From Pseudoalteromonas sp. UG3-2 (GTDB lineage: Bacteria > Pseudomonadota > Gammaproteobacteria > Enterobacterales > Alteromonadaceae), in the NCBI RefSeq assembly GCF_037120705.1, contig NZ_JAWLJU010000002.1, positions 2,881,001 to 2,945,000 on the forward strand: a stretch of DNA of 64,000 nucleotides. Direction: 5' to 3'. The position numbers and the translations under genes were made by a program. The notes below the pieces were generated by a model, which worked only from the letters and a program-made list of their open reading frames with translations, was not told where the DNA came from and searched no databases. This document shows positions 1 through 9,325 of this stretch, one piece after another (within the stretch, counting starts at the first letter, position 1; each line of letters starts with the position of its first letter).

Positions 1-553
1 TTAAGAAAGTTAAGGGCGCTGTAACCTTCCAGAAAATCGGGGCTGTTATTAGTAGAGAGTTCTGATGTAATAAAAATAAAGTAATGGCATTTTCTATGCG
101 CAAATCATGATATCTAGACAGTCAGCTCCTGCGATGTTGAAGCAGAAAATGATACTGCTGTATACCTAGCTAAATAAGCCTACTAAGAACACTTACAACG
201 AACTTTTTAACAGCACAGTTCGTCATGCATGTCGCCACGCACTAGATTTACATGCGTTAAGTAGGCACAAAAACTTGCTAATGAATGAGTTTGAATATAT
301 AACAACGAAAGGCCAAATTATGGCCATTGGCTGGATCCCACCCAAGTTTTTAACGAAAGCGGTTCACTAGTTCTACTAATAACTGCTGCTTAAAATGGGG
401 AAACTACAATTCCGCTAGTCCTACTCACTAAAAGTATGTTTATATCCAAACTAGTTTTTTAGTTTACGTCATAAATCAGGGATAGCGTTATTTAACTATT
501 TTTTATGGCTAACACTAAGCGTAGATTATTAAGACATTTTATTTAGAGGTTAT
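1..553. other. Intergenic or non-coding left edge
   Basis: No open frame of useful length is seen on either strand. The DNA is AT-rich with stop codons in all frames. Its last part should hold the promoter of the lipoprotein gene at 554, but I cannot pick a convincing -35/-10 pair. A short inverted repeat around AGGCC and TGGCC near 310-330 is too small to interpret. Confidence 0.5.
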
Positions 554-988
554 ATGAAAAAAATCGTTGCAGCAGTGCTCACTCTGGGTTTATCAGGTTG
601 TGCTAGCACGCATATTCAAAAGGGAGTTGATGTCTCAAAAAAAAGCAGTTTCGCGGTGATAAAAACAGAGACAGAAAAGGAACATACGTTTTTAACCGGG
701 CTCGATCAGCGTGTTGTAATAAAGTCTCTTAATGGAGAAATGTTAGCGCTTCCCGGGAATGTTTATCCTGCCCCAGATGTTTTAAATGTTGCAAGCGGTG
801 TCCACAAGGTAGAAGTCCAATATCGCTATAAGAACTCATACGCAAACGGCTGCGTCTGGATAGATGCTAAAGCAGGCAATAGTTACTTGATAAGAAGAAA
901 GCTTGTAAACTATGCAGTGACGTTCTGGGTTGAAAATACAGATACCAACGAAGTGGTAGGTGGTATTTGCGGTACGGAGCCTACATAA
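554..988 (+). CDS. Small lipoprotein of unknown function
   Basis: The 144-residue product begins with a lysine pair, a short hydrophobic stretch and the lipobox LSGC, so Cys16 should be lipidated and the protein anchored in the inner or outer membrane. The mature part holds several cysteines (CVWID, GGICG) and no motif I recognise. It is rich in Lys, Val and Thr, which fits a small soluble beta domain in the periplasm, possibly DUF2846-like, but that is a guess. An AGAGGT sequence a few bases upstream of the ATG acts as the ribosome-binding site. It stands alone: the next gene, fis, is on the other strand. The function is unknown. Confidence 0.75.
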   Translation: MKKIVAAVLTLGLSGCASTHIQKGVDVSKKSSFAVIKTETEKEHTFLTGLDQRVVIKSLNGEMLALPGNVYPAPDVLNVASGVHKVEVQYRYKNSYANGCVWIDAKAGNSYLIRRKLVNYAVTFWVENTDTNEVVGGICGTEPT

Positions 989-1082
989 GCTTTATTTAGG
1001 AAGTTTGCTTGGAGTGAACTCAATTGATATAAAGGACTACTAATTAAGCTAGATTGAATTCAGCTGATGATTCTTATTAAGA

Positions 1083-1144
1083 AGCTGTTGATCTGTATAT
1101 TCGCCGGATTCGTTTGAGCATCGGGCTTTAAAAGATCAACAGCT
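1083..1144. repeat. Perfect 12-bp inverted repeat with long loop, 3' of fis
   Basis: AGCTGTTGATCT at 1083-1094 is exactly complementary to AGATCAACAGCT at 1133-1144, with a 38-base loop that can itself fold weakly (GAT/ATC and CC/GG pairs). It sits 20 bases beyond the fis stop codon, between convergent genes. There is no good T-run on either side, so it is either an atypical terminator and mRNA-stabilising hairpin for the dusB-fis transcript or a small repeat element. Confidence 0.55.
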
Positions 1145-1164
1145 CTAGTATTATTTAGCTAGCT

Positions 1165-1455
1165 CTAGTTCATGCCGTATTTTTTCAACTTCTTGCGCAG
1201 TGTGCCACGGTTGATACCTAGTAGGATCGCCGCACGCGTTTGGTTACCACGAGTGTAAGTCATCACCTCTTCTAACAAAGGTGCTTCAAGCTCAGAAAGA
1301 ACTAACTCATAAACGTCTTGCACGTCTTGACCATTAAGCTGCTTCAAGTAGTGGTGCACAGCTTTTTTTACTGCATCGCGCAAAGGTTGCGGTTTCTCTT
1401 GTGACTGAACGTGAGCGTTAGTAATGAATGGAGAAGTCACATTTTGTTCAAACAT
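1165..1455 (-). CDS. fis: DNA-binding protein Fis
   Basis: This is the nucleoid-associated factor Fis: a homodimer that bends DNA, activates rRNA and tRNA promoters and helps site-specific recombination. The 96-residue length matches the family (98 in E. coli). The C-terminal helix-turn-helix ([21 protein letters not shown], residues about 69-89) is nearly identical to the classical one, and the N-terminal beta-hairpin region precedes it. It follows dusB on the same strand with a 46-bp gap, the standard gammaproteobacterial dusB-fis operon, so it should be transcribed from the promoter ahead of dusB and peak in early growth. Confidence 0.98.
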   Translation of the reverse strand: MFEQNVTSPFITNAHVQSQEKPQPLRDAVKKAVHHYLKQLNGQDVQDVYELVLSELEAPLLEEVMTYTRGNQTRAAILLGINRGTLRKKLKKYGMN

Positions 1456-1501
1456 CGTTATGTCTCTTTCTTAGTTAGCCTGTAGGGGAAAGTGGTGTTA
1501 C

Positions 1502-2467
1502 TTACCCCAATGTTTCAAAATAGTTTTCTAATGCTTGGACTTGCGCTTGTGGCGTTTCCAAGGCATTGAATACCCGCCTAAATTGACCTTCGTGGTCATG
1601 GGCTTGCAAATACCAAGACACATGTTTGCGTGCGATACGCGCTCCCATTGGCTCACCGTAGAATTGATGAAGGTTCACTAAGTGCTCCATCATTATTGCC
1701 TTCACCTCTGCTATCTCAGGTGTAGGCAAGTGCTCTCCGGTGCGCAAATAGTGGTCTATCTCTCGGAAAATCCAAGGACGACCTTGGGCGGCTCGACCAA
1801 TCATGATGGCATCTGCGCCCGTATAATCCAAAACCTGTTTGGCTTTCTCTGGCGACGTGATATCACCATTAGCAACCACAGGGATAGATACTGAACGTTT
1901 TATCTCTCTTATCGTGGCGTACTCCGCTTCCCCTTTGTACATGCATTTGCGCGTACGGCCATGTACGGCAAGCGAGGCAATACCTCGACGTTCAGCAATT
2001 TTCGCAATCTCAACCCCATTACGGTTATCGGTATCCCAGCCAGTACGAATTTTCAAAGAAACTGGTACATCAACAGCATTCACGACTGCTGTTACAATTT
2101 CTTCTACTAACTCGGGATACTGTAATAATGCAGAGCCTGCGAGTTTTTTGTTCACTTTCTTAGCGGGACAGCCCATATTGATATCTATGATCTGCGCGCC
2201 ATTTGCTACATTAAACTGAGCCGCTTGCGCCATCAGCTCTGGATCAGCGCCAGCTATTTGCACCGAACGTATGCCCGACTCACCACTGTGATCCATGCGA
2301 TTTTGCGACTTATCGGTTTTCCACACTTTTGGATTTGAAGACAACATTTCCGAAACCGCCAGCCCGGCACCAAGTCGACGACATAACTGCCGAAACGGTC
2401 TGTCGGTGATCCCAGCCATGGGCGCTACGATAAGATTGTTTTCAAGTTGGTATGGACCAATTCGCAC
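1502..2467 (-). CDS. dusB: tRNA-dihydrouridine synthase B
   Basis: An FMN-dependent enzyme that reduces specific uridines in the tRNA D-loop to dihydrouridine using NADPH. The 321-residue TIM-barrel protein shows the N-terminal substrate/FMN segment APMAGITDRPFR (residues 15-26), the catalytic cysteine in INMGCPAKK (Cys100), the SLKIRTGWD strand and the FMN-phosphate motif near GADAIMIGRAAQGRPWIF. The length equals that of E. coli DusB. It is the first gene of the dusB-fis operon, and the assigned promoter lies 35-60 bp upstream. A small C-terminal helical domain follows the barrel as in other Dus proteins. Confidence 0.97.
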   Translation of the reverse strand: MRIGPYQLENNLIVAPMAGITDRPFRQLCRRLGAGLAVSEMLSSNPKVWKTDKSQNRMDHSGESGIRSVQIAGADPELMAQAAQFNVANGAQIIDINMGCPAKKVNKKLAGSALLQYPELVEEIVTAVVNAVDVPVSLKIRTGWDTDNRNGVEIAKIAERRGIASLAVHGRTRKCMYKGEAEYATIREIKRSVSIPVVANGDITSPEKAKQVLDYTGADAIMIGRAAQGRPWIFREIDHYLRTGEHLPTPEIAEVKAIMMEHLVNLHQFYGEPMGARIARKHVSWYLQAHDHEGQFRRVFNALETPQAQVQALENYFETLG

Positions 2468-2501
2468 TTCAGTTTAATCCGCCTTTCTTCAAGGGGCGCT
2501 A

Positions 2502-2529
2502 AGTTTACGGTTTTTTTTGCAAAAATCAA
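2502..2529 (-). promoter_or_regulatory. Sigma70 promoter of dusB-fis
   Basis: Read on the minus strand, the -35 is TTGATT (2524-2529) and the -10 is TAAACT (2502-2507), with a 16-bp spacer made largely of A residues. A short GC-rich discriminator (AGCGCCCC) follows, as expected of a stringently controlled fis promoter. The discriminator role is inference from E. coli fis. Confidence 0.7.
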
Positions 2530-2671
2530 AGGTTATAAATTGAACATAATTGTTTTTTTTTTGAGCTTGATGGGTTGACTTTTGATAACAACCTGAGAGT
2601 AATGATGATTTGCTCTAAAAATATACAAAGTTGACTTTCTGTGGACTTTCTGTCTGCAAAAAATGGCCTGT

Positions 2672-2707
2672 AAAAAATGCGTAAAGCCTGTTAAATACAG
2701 GCTTTAC
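2672..2707 (-). terminator. Rho-independent terminator of prmA
   Basis: Minus-strand stem GTAAAGCCTG / CAGGCTTTAC (2698-2707 and 2681-2690), perfect over 10 bp with a 7-base loop, followed after GCA by a run of six T (2672-2677). It separates prmA from the dusB promoter. Confidence 0.85.
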
Positions 2708-2768
2708 CAGTTATAAACTACTAACTTTTTGCGGTTGTGCGAGATTGCAATTTTGAGCCGTGATTGCG

Positions 2769-3641
2769 TTACTTTTTCACTCCGCTCACCCGAGTCCATT
2801 CGCCTTCTTGAGCCACCTCATCCAAATTCAGGAAAGGGGCATACACATCAGCAACGCTTTGTGCTTGCTCTGCTAGGATCCCTGACATGGCAATCTTACC
2901 GTGTTCACCTAAGAAGCCTAAGATCACTTGGTGGAGCTCACGTAGTGGCTGGGCAAGAATATTGGCGACAACGATGTCGGCGGTAAACTGCGGCTGGTTT
3001 TCTGGTAAGTACACTTCCAGTTGCTCGGCAACGCCATTGCGTACGGCATTATCACGACTAGCGAGCAATGCTTGGGGGTCAATATCAATACCGATCACGC
3101 GCTCGGCGCCCAGCTTAATGGCAGCAATACCTAAAATGCCGGAGCCACAACCAAAGTCGACCACGGTTTTGCCGCTGAGGTCTTGTTGTTCTAACCACTG
3201 TAAGCACAGTGCCGTGGTGGCGTGTGTGCCGGTGCCAAACGCAAGACCTGGGTCCAACAGCACGTTAACGGCGTCAGGCTCGGGAATATCGCGCCAGCTC
3301 GGGCAGATCCATAAACGCTCACCGAACTTGATAGGGTGGAAGTTATCCATCCACTCGCGTTCCCAGTCTTTGTCCTCAAGCTGCTCTAACTTGTATTTTA
3401 GTGATTTATCATGCAGAGCTTGTAGATAGTCAACCACGGCTTGCATATCGTGACTGGCATCGAATAAACCAATAACTGTGGTCTCTGGCCATAAAATGAC
3501 TTCGCCGGGCTTAGGTTCGTATACCGGGTTATTTTGGCTATCCATAAACGTGACCGAAGGACAGCCAACGTCCATCAGTAGGTCGCTAAGGGCATCGGCA
3601 TCGGCTTTATCAGCATCAATTCGGATTTGGATCCAGGCCAT
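2769..3641 (-). CDS. prmA: Ribosomal protein L11 methyltransferase
   Basis: A cytosolic SAM-dependent enzyme that trimethylates several amino groups of ribosomal protein L11. The 290-residue protein has the N-terminal substrate-recognition domain, a linker ending in [14 protein letters not shown] (residues about 130-143), then the SAM-binding motif [13 protein letters not shown] (160-171) and the [10 protein letters not shown] motif IV, all typical of PrmA (293 aa in E. coli). It lies alone between two terminators, downstream of rpoD. Confidence 0.97.
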   Translation of the reverse strand: MAWIQIRIDADKADADALSDLLMDVGCPSVTFMDSQNNPVYEPKPGEVILWPETTVIGLFDASHDMQAVVDYLQALHDKSLKYKLEQLEDKDWEREWMDNFHPIKFGERLWICPSWRDIPEPDAVNVLLDPGLAFGTGTHATTALCLQWLEQQDLSGKTVVDFGCGSGILGIAAIKLGAERVIGIDIDPQALLASRDNAVRNGVAEQLEVYLPENQPQFTADIVVANILAQPLRELHQVILGFLGEHGKIAMSGILAEQAQSVADVYAPFLNLDEVAQEGEWTRVSGVKK

Positions 3642-3678
3642 GAGTGTTTACCTTTGTGTTGCGGTTACTATTAACTAT

Positions 3679-3702
3679 AAAAAAGGCCGCTACATAGCGG
3701 CC
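3679..3702 (-). terminator. Terminator of the dnaG-rpoD transcript
   Basis: Minus-strand stem GGCCGCTA / TAGCGGCC (3695-3702 and 3685-3692) with a two-base loop, then six T (3679-3684). It lies directly after the rpoD stop codon and before the prmA start. Confidence 0.88.
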
Positions 3703-3722
3703 TAGTCTTATTCTGCTATCTG

Positions 3723-5570
3723 TTAGCCTTTAACATCTAAAAAGCTCTTTAACAGATCTGAGCGTGATGGGTGGCGTAGCTTACGCAACGCTTTGGCTTC
3801 AATCTGACGAATACGCTCACGGGTAACGTCAAACTGCTTACCTACCTCTTCAAGCGTGTGGTCGGTGTTCATGTCGATACCAAAACGCATCCGTAGTACT
3901 TTGGCCTCACGTGCTGTTAGTCCTGCTAACACCTCGTTGGTGGCACCACGTAGGCTCTCCATGGTGGCAGAGTCAATTGGTGAGTCGATAGTGGTATCTT
4001 CAATGAAGTCACCAAGATGTGAATCTTCATCATCACCAATGGGCGTTTCCATGGAAATTGGCTCTTTGGCGATTTTCAGCACCTTACGGATTTTGTCTTC
4101 TGGCATCACCATGCGCTCTGCTAACTCTTCTGGGCTAGGCTCACGACCCATTTCCTGTAGCATTTGACGAGAGATACGATTGAGTTTGTTAATCGTCTCT
4201 ATCATGTGTACTGGGATACGGATGGTTCTTGCTTGGTCAGCAATCGATCGAGTAATTGCCTGACGGATCCACCAAGTAGCATACGTTGAAAACTTATAAC
4301 CACGACGATATTCGAACTTATCTACCGCTTTCATCAGACCGATGTTACCTTCTTGGATCAAGTCCAAGAACTGTAAGCCACGGTTGGTGTATTTTTTCGC
4401 AATGGAAATAACCAGACGTAAGTTGGCTTCAACCATCTCTTTCTTCGCGCGGCGAGCTTTCGCTTCACCAATGCTCATACGACGGTTGATGTCTTTAATG
4501 CGCTCGATACTCAGGCCTGTGCCTTCTTCAAACGCTTTCAATTTATTAATGCAACGCTCAATTTCAGGTTTCACTTCAGCTAGTTTTACTGAGTGTTTCT
4601 CACCTGATGCGATTTCAGCATCGATCCAAGCAGTATCGGTTTCGTTATTAGCAAAATGCTTAACAAACAGTTTCTTTGGTAGCTTCGCTACTTGAACCGC
4701 TTGTTTCATGATGATGCGCTCTTGTACACGCACTTTGTCCATCATGTCACGCATGTTATTGACCATGCGATCGAACTGCTTCGGTACTAGTTTGAAGGTA
4801 CGGAAGTGATCACCGATTTCTTTAATCGCGGCTTGTGCATCTGGGTGTGAACGGCCTTTGCTGGCAAAGATTTCACGGGCATTGTTATACAAAGAACGCA
4901 GGCGCTCGAAGTGTTCACGAGCTTCTTCAGGATCTGGGCCTGAATCGCCTTCTTCTTCGTCGTCATCGTCATCGACGTCGTCATCTTCGTCTTCTAAATC
5001 TTCGTCACTTAGCTCAGAGCCAATGTGAGTTGCCGAGATAGGAGCATCACCATCTTCCACGGCATTAGGATCAAAGAAACCAGAAACAATGTCGCTTAAG
5101 CGCATTTCTTCGGCTTCAAATTTATCCCACTGCTCAAGTAGGTAAGTGATCGCTTCTGGGTACTCAGCAACAGAAATTTGTACTTGGTTGATCCCTTCTT
5201 CAATGCGTTTTGCGATTTGGATCTCACCTTCACGCGTCAGAAGCTCAACAGTACCCATTTCACGCATGTACATGCGAACTGGGTCGGTAGTGCGGCCAAT
5301 TTCTTTTTCTACTGTAGCTAGAGCCGCAGCGGCTGCCTCGGCAGCGTCCTCATCTGTTGTGGTTTCTTGCATCATCAACTCGTCAGCATCAGGCGCATTT
5401 TCAGAGACCTGAATACCCATATCGTTGATCATGCTAATGATGTCTTCTACTTGATCTGAGTCAATGATGTCTTGTGGAAGGTGATCGTTAACTTCTGCAA
5501 AAGTTAAGTAACCTTGCTCTTTACCTTTCTGAATCAGAAGTTTGAGTTGTGACTGAGGAGTTTGATCCAT
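3723..5570 (-). CDS. rpoD: RNA polymerase primary sigma factor (sigma70)
   Basis: The housekeeping sigma factor that directs RNA polymerase to most promoters. From the ATG at 5570 ([10 protein letters not shown], the normal family N-terminus, preferred over an upstream in-frame codon) it has 615 residues, against 613 in E. coli. Visible parts are region 1.1, the [18 protein letters not shown] region 1.2, a long acidic non-conserved insert (runs of Asp/Glu), region 2 with [20 protein letters not shown] and the [15 protein letters not shown] -10 recognition helix, region 3, and region 4 with [20 protein letters not shown] for the -35 element. It lies 122 bp after dnaG, the macromolecular synthesis gene order. 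Confidence 0.99.
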   Translation of the reverse strand: MDQTPQSQLKLLIQKGKEQGYLTFAEVNDHLPQDIIDSDQVEDIISMINDMGIQVSENAPDADELMMQETTTDEDAAEAAAAALATVEKEIGRTTDPVRMYMREMGTVELLTREGEIQIAKRIEEGINQVQISVAEYPEAITYLLEQWDKFEAEEMRLSDIVSGFFDPNAVEDGDAPISATHIGSELSDEDLEDEDDDVDDDDDEEEGDSGPDPEEAREHFERLRSLYNNAREIFASKGRSHPDAQAAIKEIGDHFRTFKLVPKQFDRMVNNMRDMMDKVRVQERIIMKQAVQVAKLPKKLFVKHFANNETDTAWIDAEIASGEKHSVKLAEVKPEIERCINKLKAFEEGTGLSIERIKDINRRMSIGEAKARRAKKEMVEANLRLVISIAKKYTNRGLQFLDLIQEGNIGLMKAVDKFEYRRGYKFSTYATWWIRQAITRSIADQARTIRIPVHMIETINKLNRISRQMLQEMGREPSPEELAERMVMPEDKIRKVLKIAKEPISMETPIGDDEDSHLGDFIEDTTIDSPIDSATMESLRGATNEVLAGLTAREAKVLRMRFGIDMNTDHTLEEVGKQFDVTRERIRQIEAKALRKLRHPSRSDLLKSFLDVKG

Positions 5571-5692
5571 AGAGAAATTTGCTTCCACTCTGAAAAGTTG
5601 ATACAACAGGCGCCAGCTAAAACACAGCTAAAATTTTGATGACGCAGTGAATAGAACAGTATAGCACCGAAAATCTTGATTGACTAGGGCTT

Positions 5693-7432
5693 CTAGCGTT
5701 TTAGCGCTTGTGTTAACAAGGCCAGCTCAAGCCGTTCCTCTTTGTTTAGTCCTTCGGTTTTGTCCTTAATAGATAAGGTCTCATGACGGTAATTTAAACA
5801 CTGATCTTCAATAAATTGAAAAGTATCTTTAAATTCTGCTTCCAGTCGCTCTTCACTGACCCCATGTTGCCATACCGCTAACTTTTGCAAGGCACTGAAT
5901 TCGCTTTGTTCACGAAAGTACTCCAGTAACTGTGCTGTCGTGAGCTGTTGGTTTTGTATACACAGTGATTGCAATTTTAACAACAGCTCAATTCCTGGGA
6001 TGGCCATTTCAGCCAGCTCTGGCATATATTCCACTTGCCTACCTAGCTGAGGGTGCTGTAACAGTAGGCCAATTGCGCGGCGCATGGGGGTCACTTTAAA
6101 TTGCCGTTCAATTTTGTGTTGGTGTTTATTGCTTGCCAGCTTAGCGCTCAGTTGTTCACGAGTACGACCGATTAACCGTGCTAGGGTCTCCAGCAGGGTT
6201 TCTTGATAATAGTCACTGGGAATTTTATTAATCAGTGGGATCGCATCACTTAATAACTTGGCTTTGCCGGCATCGTTAGTTAAGTCGCACTGTTCACGGA
6301 GCTTATTAAAAATGACTTGGGTGTAATCGGTGGCATCTTCGTAGCGGGCTTCAAATGCCGCTTTGCCTTCTTGTTGCACTAAGGAGTCGGGATCTTCGCC
6401 GTCGGGCAGAAAGACAAATTGCAGTGACTTACCGTCTTTTAAGTTGGGTAACGCGTGCTCCAATGCTCGCCACGCGGCATCTCGACCTGCGCGGTCGCCA
6501 TCATAACAGCAGATCACACGATCGGTATTGCGAAACAAGGTTTGCATATGCTCAGCCGTGGTGGCAGTGCCTAGCGCAGCAGCGGCATAATCAATGCCTT
6601 GTTCAGCCAATGCCACGACATCCATATAGCCCTCAACGATTAATACTTTTTCGAGGTTTTTATGGGCTTGTTTTGCTTCATAAAAACCATAAAGCTCAAA
6701 GCTTTTATGAAAAATACGGGTTTCCGGTGAGTTGAGGTATTTTGGCCCTTGTTCATCGCCCATAATACGTCCGCCAAACGCCACCACGCGACCGCGCTTA
6801 TCTCGGATTGGGAACATTAAACGATCGCGAAAAAAGTCAAATTGACGACCAGGGGTTTTCTCTGATGCTAACTTTAAATCCAGCAGTTGTTGTTTGTGCT
6901 CTGGCTTGCGAGCCACTTGTTGGCATAACGACTCCCATTCTGGCGGTGCGTAGCCAATCATAAATTTTTGTACCGTTTCACCACTTAGCCCACGACCTTT
7001 AACGTAGTCGATGACGGCGGCTGCATTGCTGTGGTGTTTTAGTTGGTGCTGATAGAACTTGGCCGCCTGTAACATCAAATCGTAGTCAGATTTTTTTTCT
7101 TCGAATGAACGCTGTGGCCCTTGAGGCGCATTTTCTCTGGGAACCTCAAGGTTCATTAGGGCGGCAAGCTCTTCAATGGCATCGACAAATTCGAGCTTTT
7201 CATACTCCATCATAAAAGTAATGGCGTTACCGTTGGCGCCACAACCAAAGCAGTGATAGAACTGCTTTTCTCGTGAAACAGTAAAGGAAGGCGTTTTTTC
7301 ATTGTGAAAAGGACAGCAGGCTTGGTAGTCTTTTCCTGCTTTTTTTAATCCTACACGGCTATCGATTAACTCGACAATGTCTGCTCTTGCCAGTAAGTCA
7401 TCAATAAATTGTCTAGGGATTTTACCTTTCAT
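5693..7432 (-). CDS. dnaG: DNA primase
   Basis: Synthesises RNA primers for DNA replication on single-stranded DNA with the replicative helicase. The 579-residue protein (581 in E. coli) has an N-terminal CHC2 zinc finger with ligands Cys40, His43, Cys61 and Cys64, the RNA-polymerase core, a TOPRIM fold with EGYMD (267-271) and DGDRAGRDA (311-319) for metal binding, and a C-terminal helical domain (about 450-579) that contacts DnaB. It starts a transcript with rpoD after the terminator that closes rpsU-yqeY. An extended -10 promoter precedes it. Confidence 0.98.
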   Translation of the reverse strand: MKGKIPRQFIDDLLARADIVELIDSRVGLKKAGKDYQACCPFHNEKTPSFTVSREKQFYHCFGCGANGNAITFMMEYEKLEFVDAIEELAALMNLEVPRENAPQGPQRSFEEKKSDYDLMLQAAKFYQHQLKHHSNAAAVIDYVKGRGLSGETVQKFMIGYAPPEWESLCQQVARKPEHKQQLLDLKLASEKTPGRQFDFFRDRLMFPIRDKRGRVVAFGGRIMGDEQGPKYLNSPETRIFHKSFELYGFYEAKQAHKNLEKVLIVEGYMDVVALAEQGIDYAAAALGTATTAEHMQTLFRNTDRVICCYDGDRAGRDAAWRALEHALPNLKDGKSLQFVFLPDGEDPDSLVQQEGKAAFEARYEDATDYTQVIFNKLREQCDLTNDAGKAKLLSDAIPLINKIPSDYYQETLLETLARLIGRTREQLSAKLASNKHQHKIERQFKVTPMRRAIGLLLQHPQLGRQVEYMPELAEMAIPGIELLLKLQSLCIQNQQLTTAQLLEYFREQSEFSALQKLAVWQHGVSEERLEAEFKDTFQFIEDQCLNYRHETLSIKDKTEGLNKEERLELALLTQALKR

Positions 7433-7464
7433 GTATGTTCCGTTGTCGACGCTAATTGTTCGAC

Positions 7465-7495
7465 ATTATACCAAGTATCAGAAATAAAAAATCAA
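7465..7495 (-). promoter_or_regulatory. Promoter of dnaG-rpoD with extended -10
   Basis: On the minus strand a perfect TATAAT (7465-7470) is preceded by TGG, the extended -10 motif. A TTGATT hexamer (7490-7495) lies 19 bp upstream, a long spacer that the extended -10 may compensate. Confidence 0.6.
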
Positions 7496-7565
7496 CTTCT
7501 CATTATTTGCCAGATAAAATGTCGCAGATAGCAAAGGTGAGTTGGGTTTCAGGGGGAGATGGCCC

Positions 7566-7598
7566 AAAAACGAAGAAACCGAGCACTGGGCTCGGTTT
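7566..7598 (-). terminator. Terminator of rpsU-yqeY
   Basis: Minus-strand stem AAACCGAGC / GCTCGGTTT (7590-7598 and 7576-7584), 5-base loop, then CTTCG and five T (7566-7570). It divides the block into rpsU-yqeY and dnaG-rpoD, although some read-through is likely. Confidence 0.8.
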
Positions 7599-7627
7599 GC
7601 TAAATCTATCATACTTCAGTATGTGGG

Positions 7628-8074
7628 TTAGGCAGTTAGTCTTTGCTTAATTAAGCCAGACAATTTGCCCATGTCAGCGCGACCCTCGGCTTTAGCCTTG
7701 ATGGCGCCCATGACTTTACCCATGTCTTGCATGCCAGATGCACCAGTTTGTGCAATCACAGCATCAATAAGCTCAACCACTTCTTCGTCACTTAAAGGTT
7801 GTGGAAGAAAGGTTTCTAGTACGCTGATTTCGTTAGCTTCAATTTCGGCTAAATCTTCACGACCAGCTTCAGTATACTGGTTATAAGAGTCGCGACGTTG
7901 TTTAACCAGCTTCACCAAGACGGCGGTAATACCGGCGTCATCGAGTGTTACTTGATTGTCGATTTCTCGCTGTTTAATTTCAGCAAGTACCGCACGAACA
8001 GCACCAAGACGAGTTTTGTCTTTGGCCTTCATCGCTTCTTTTTGTGCATCTTTCAGCGTAACTAATAAGCTCAT
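7628..8074 (-). CDS. GatB/YqeY domain protein
   Basis: A 148-residue all-helical protein of the YqeY family, homologous to the tail domain of the amidotransferase subunit GatB. Family features are the N-terminal TLKDAQKEAMKAKDKTRLGAVRAVLAEIK and the C-terminal GMQDMGKVMGAIKAKAEGRADMG segment. The family may bind tRNA or act on tRNA-linked amino acids, but its role is not settled. It follows rpsU by 20 bp and ends at a terminator, so it is co-expressed with ribosomal protein S21, a common gene order in Gammaproteobacteria. Confidence 0.93.
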   Translation of the reverse strand: MSLLVTLKDAQKEAMKAKDKTRLGAVRAVLAEIKQREIDNQVTLDDAGITAVLVKLVKQRRDSYNQYTEAGREDLAEIEANEISVLETFLPQPLSDEEVVELIDAVIAQTGASGMQDMGKVMGAIKAKAEGRADMGKLSGLIKQRLTA

Positions 8075-8094
8075 TGCAGCAAGACCGTCACTGA

Positions 8095-8310
8095 CTAGTA
8101 TAATTTAACGCGACGTGCGTTTTCGCGAGAAAGCTTCTTCATGTGACGCTTTACTGCAGCCGCTTTTTTACGCTTACGCTCTGCAGTTGGTTTTTCATAG
8201 TGCTCGCGACGACGAACTTCTGAAAGGATACCTGCTTTTTCACATGAACGTTTGAAACGACGTAGTGCAACGTCAAACGGTTCGTTTTCTCTTACTTTAA
8301 TAACTGGCAT
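8095..8310 (-). CDS. rpsU: 30S ribosomal protein bS21
   Basis: The 71-residue basic protein bS21 binds the 30S platform near the anti-Shine-Dalgarno region. The sequence begins [20 protein letters not shown] and ends [10 protein letters not shown], almost the family consensus, and the length is exactly that of E. coli S21. It heads the rpsU-yqeY transcript from the strong promoter upstream. Confidence 0.99.
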   Translation of the reverse strand: MPVIKVRENEPFDVALRRFKRSCEKAGILSEVRRREHYEKPTAERKRKKAAAVKRHMKKLSRENARRVKLY

Positions 8311-8425
8311 TAAAAATTCACCTACCTAATTAATGAGCTAAGCTCTAATTTGGCTACAAAATAGCCAATTGGTTCAAAAATGGTGCGGTATTGTAATCCG
8401 AAGCAATAGCGCATGTAAAGTCTAA

Positions 8426-8454
8426 ATTATAGCTAAAACCCGAGCGCCTGTCAC
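8426..8454 (-). promoter_or_regulatory. Strong sigma70 promoter of rpsU
   Basis: On the minus strand the -35 is GTGACA (8449-8454), then a 17-bp spacer and a perfect -10 TATAAT (8426-8431). The -35 and part of the spacer overlap a CCCGAG/CTCGGG inverted repeat with TTTT just past the rsmD stop, so rsmD termination and rpsU initiation share bases. Confidence 0.8.
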
Positions 8455-8479
8455 ATCCGCAACTCGGGCATAACCTAAG

Positions 8480-9067
8480 TTATGTTCTGCGGTATAACCG
8501 ACATGTCACTTGGCCTGCTTGTTTTTCTTTTACAATCGTCCAGTTAGCTGGGAACTGGGGGTGAGCCTCGCGCTCAAATTCAACATAAATAAGGGCCTGT
8601 TCGCCAAGCCAAGCCTGGCTTTCTAGCAGCTCGCAACAAGGTGCGAGGAGGTTTTTTCTAAATGGTGGATCGAGAAACACTAAATCAAACTGTTGCGCAG
8701 AACGATTATGGCCAAGCTCGGTTAATGCATCAGCGTTGATAATGTTGGCATTAGTTAACTGCAATAATTCACTATTATTTTGCAGTTGCTGGGCGGCACA
8801 GCGGTCAAGCTCAATAAAAGTGGCCTCAGCAGCAAACCGTGACAGCGCCTCAAATCCCAAGCTTCCGGCACCAGCAAAGCAGTCCATCACCTTGGCATCG
8901 CGGACATCCATCATCAACCAATTGAACAGGGTTTCTTTTACTCTATCGGTGGTGGGTCTGAGTCCTTCGATATCATGCACAGGTAGCTTACGACCGCGGT
9001 ATTGACCGCTGATTATGCGAATAAACCCTGTTGCTTTGCTATGTTGCTTCGGCTTTGTTCTTCTCAT
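8480..9067 (-). CDS. rsmD: 16S rRNA (guanine966-N2)-methyltransferase RsmD
   Basis: A SAM-dependent methyltransferase that modifies G966 of 16S rRNA during 30S assembly. The 195-residue protein has the opening IRIISGQYRGRKLPV, then LRPTTDRVKETLFNWL, the SAM motif DCFAGAGSLGFEALSR (residues about 61-76) and the catalytic DPPF in LVFLDPPFRKN, all typical of RsmD. It is divergent from ftsY, the classical rsmD/ftsYEX arrangement. Confidence 0.97.
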   Translation of the reverse strand: MRRTKPKQHSKATGFIRIISGQYRGRKLPVHDIEGLRPTTDRVKETLFNWLMMDVRDAKVMDCFAGAGSLGFEALSRFAAEATFIELDRCAAQQLQNNSELLQLTNANIINADALTELGHNRSAQQFDLVFLDPPFRKNLLAPCCELLESQAWLGEQALIYVEFEREAHPQFPANWTIVKEKQAGQVTCRLYRRT

Positions 9068-9325
9068 GTTAACGTTACTGTATTAATAGCTGTGGTTTAT
9101 TGCTTCAGGATTTTTCATCCTCGAGGATCGTGGTACACTTGCTGGCAATTTTATCATACATATTTAGGTTGCCACTGCTGGCAATCTCTCGAGCCCAAAA
9201 CAATGGTTATGCCGGTCTTGCTGCCTTAGAGCAACTGATGAGTCCGGAAACGATGAGTAGTGTATCAATATCAGCGCAACTTTGCTTTGGGTTTATGCAA
9301 TTTAATAACACGGTCAGAAGTGAAT

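Noticed and set aside
1682..2477. Plus-strand ORFs opposite dusB
   Set aside because: Shadows of the minus-strand gene with no independent start signals. The same holds for the many ORFs opposite prmA, rpoD, dnaG, mutS, hscA and others.
8437..8470. Full rho-independent terminator for rsmD
   Set aside because: The CCCGAG/CTCGGG stem has an 18-base loop, and the sequence is better explained as part of the rpsU promoter. At most it is a weak terminator.
9235..9262. CTGATGAG...GGAAACGA resembling a hammerhead ribozyme core
   Set aside because: The two core boxes are separated by only a few bases that cannot form stem II, and no flanking arms pair to make stems I and III.
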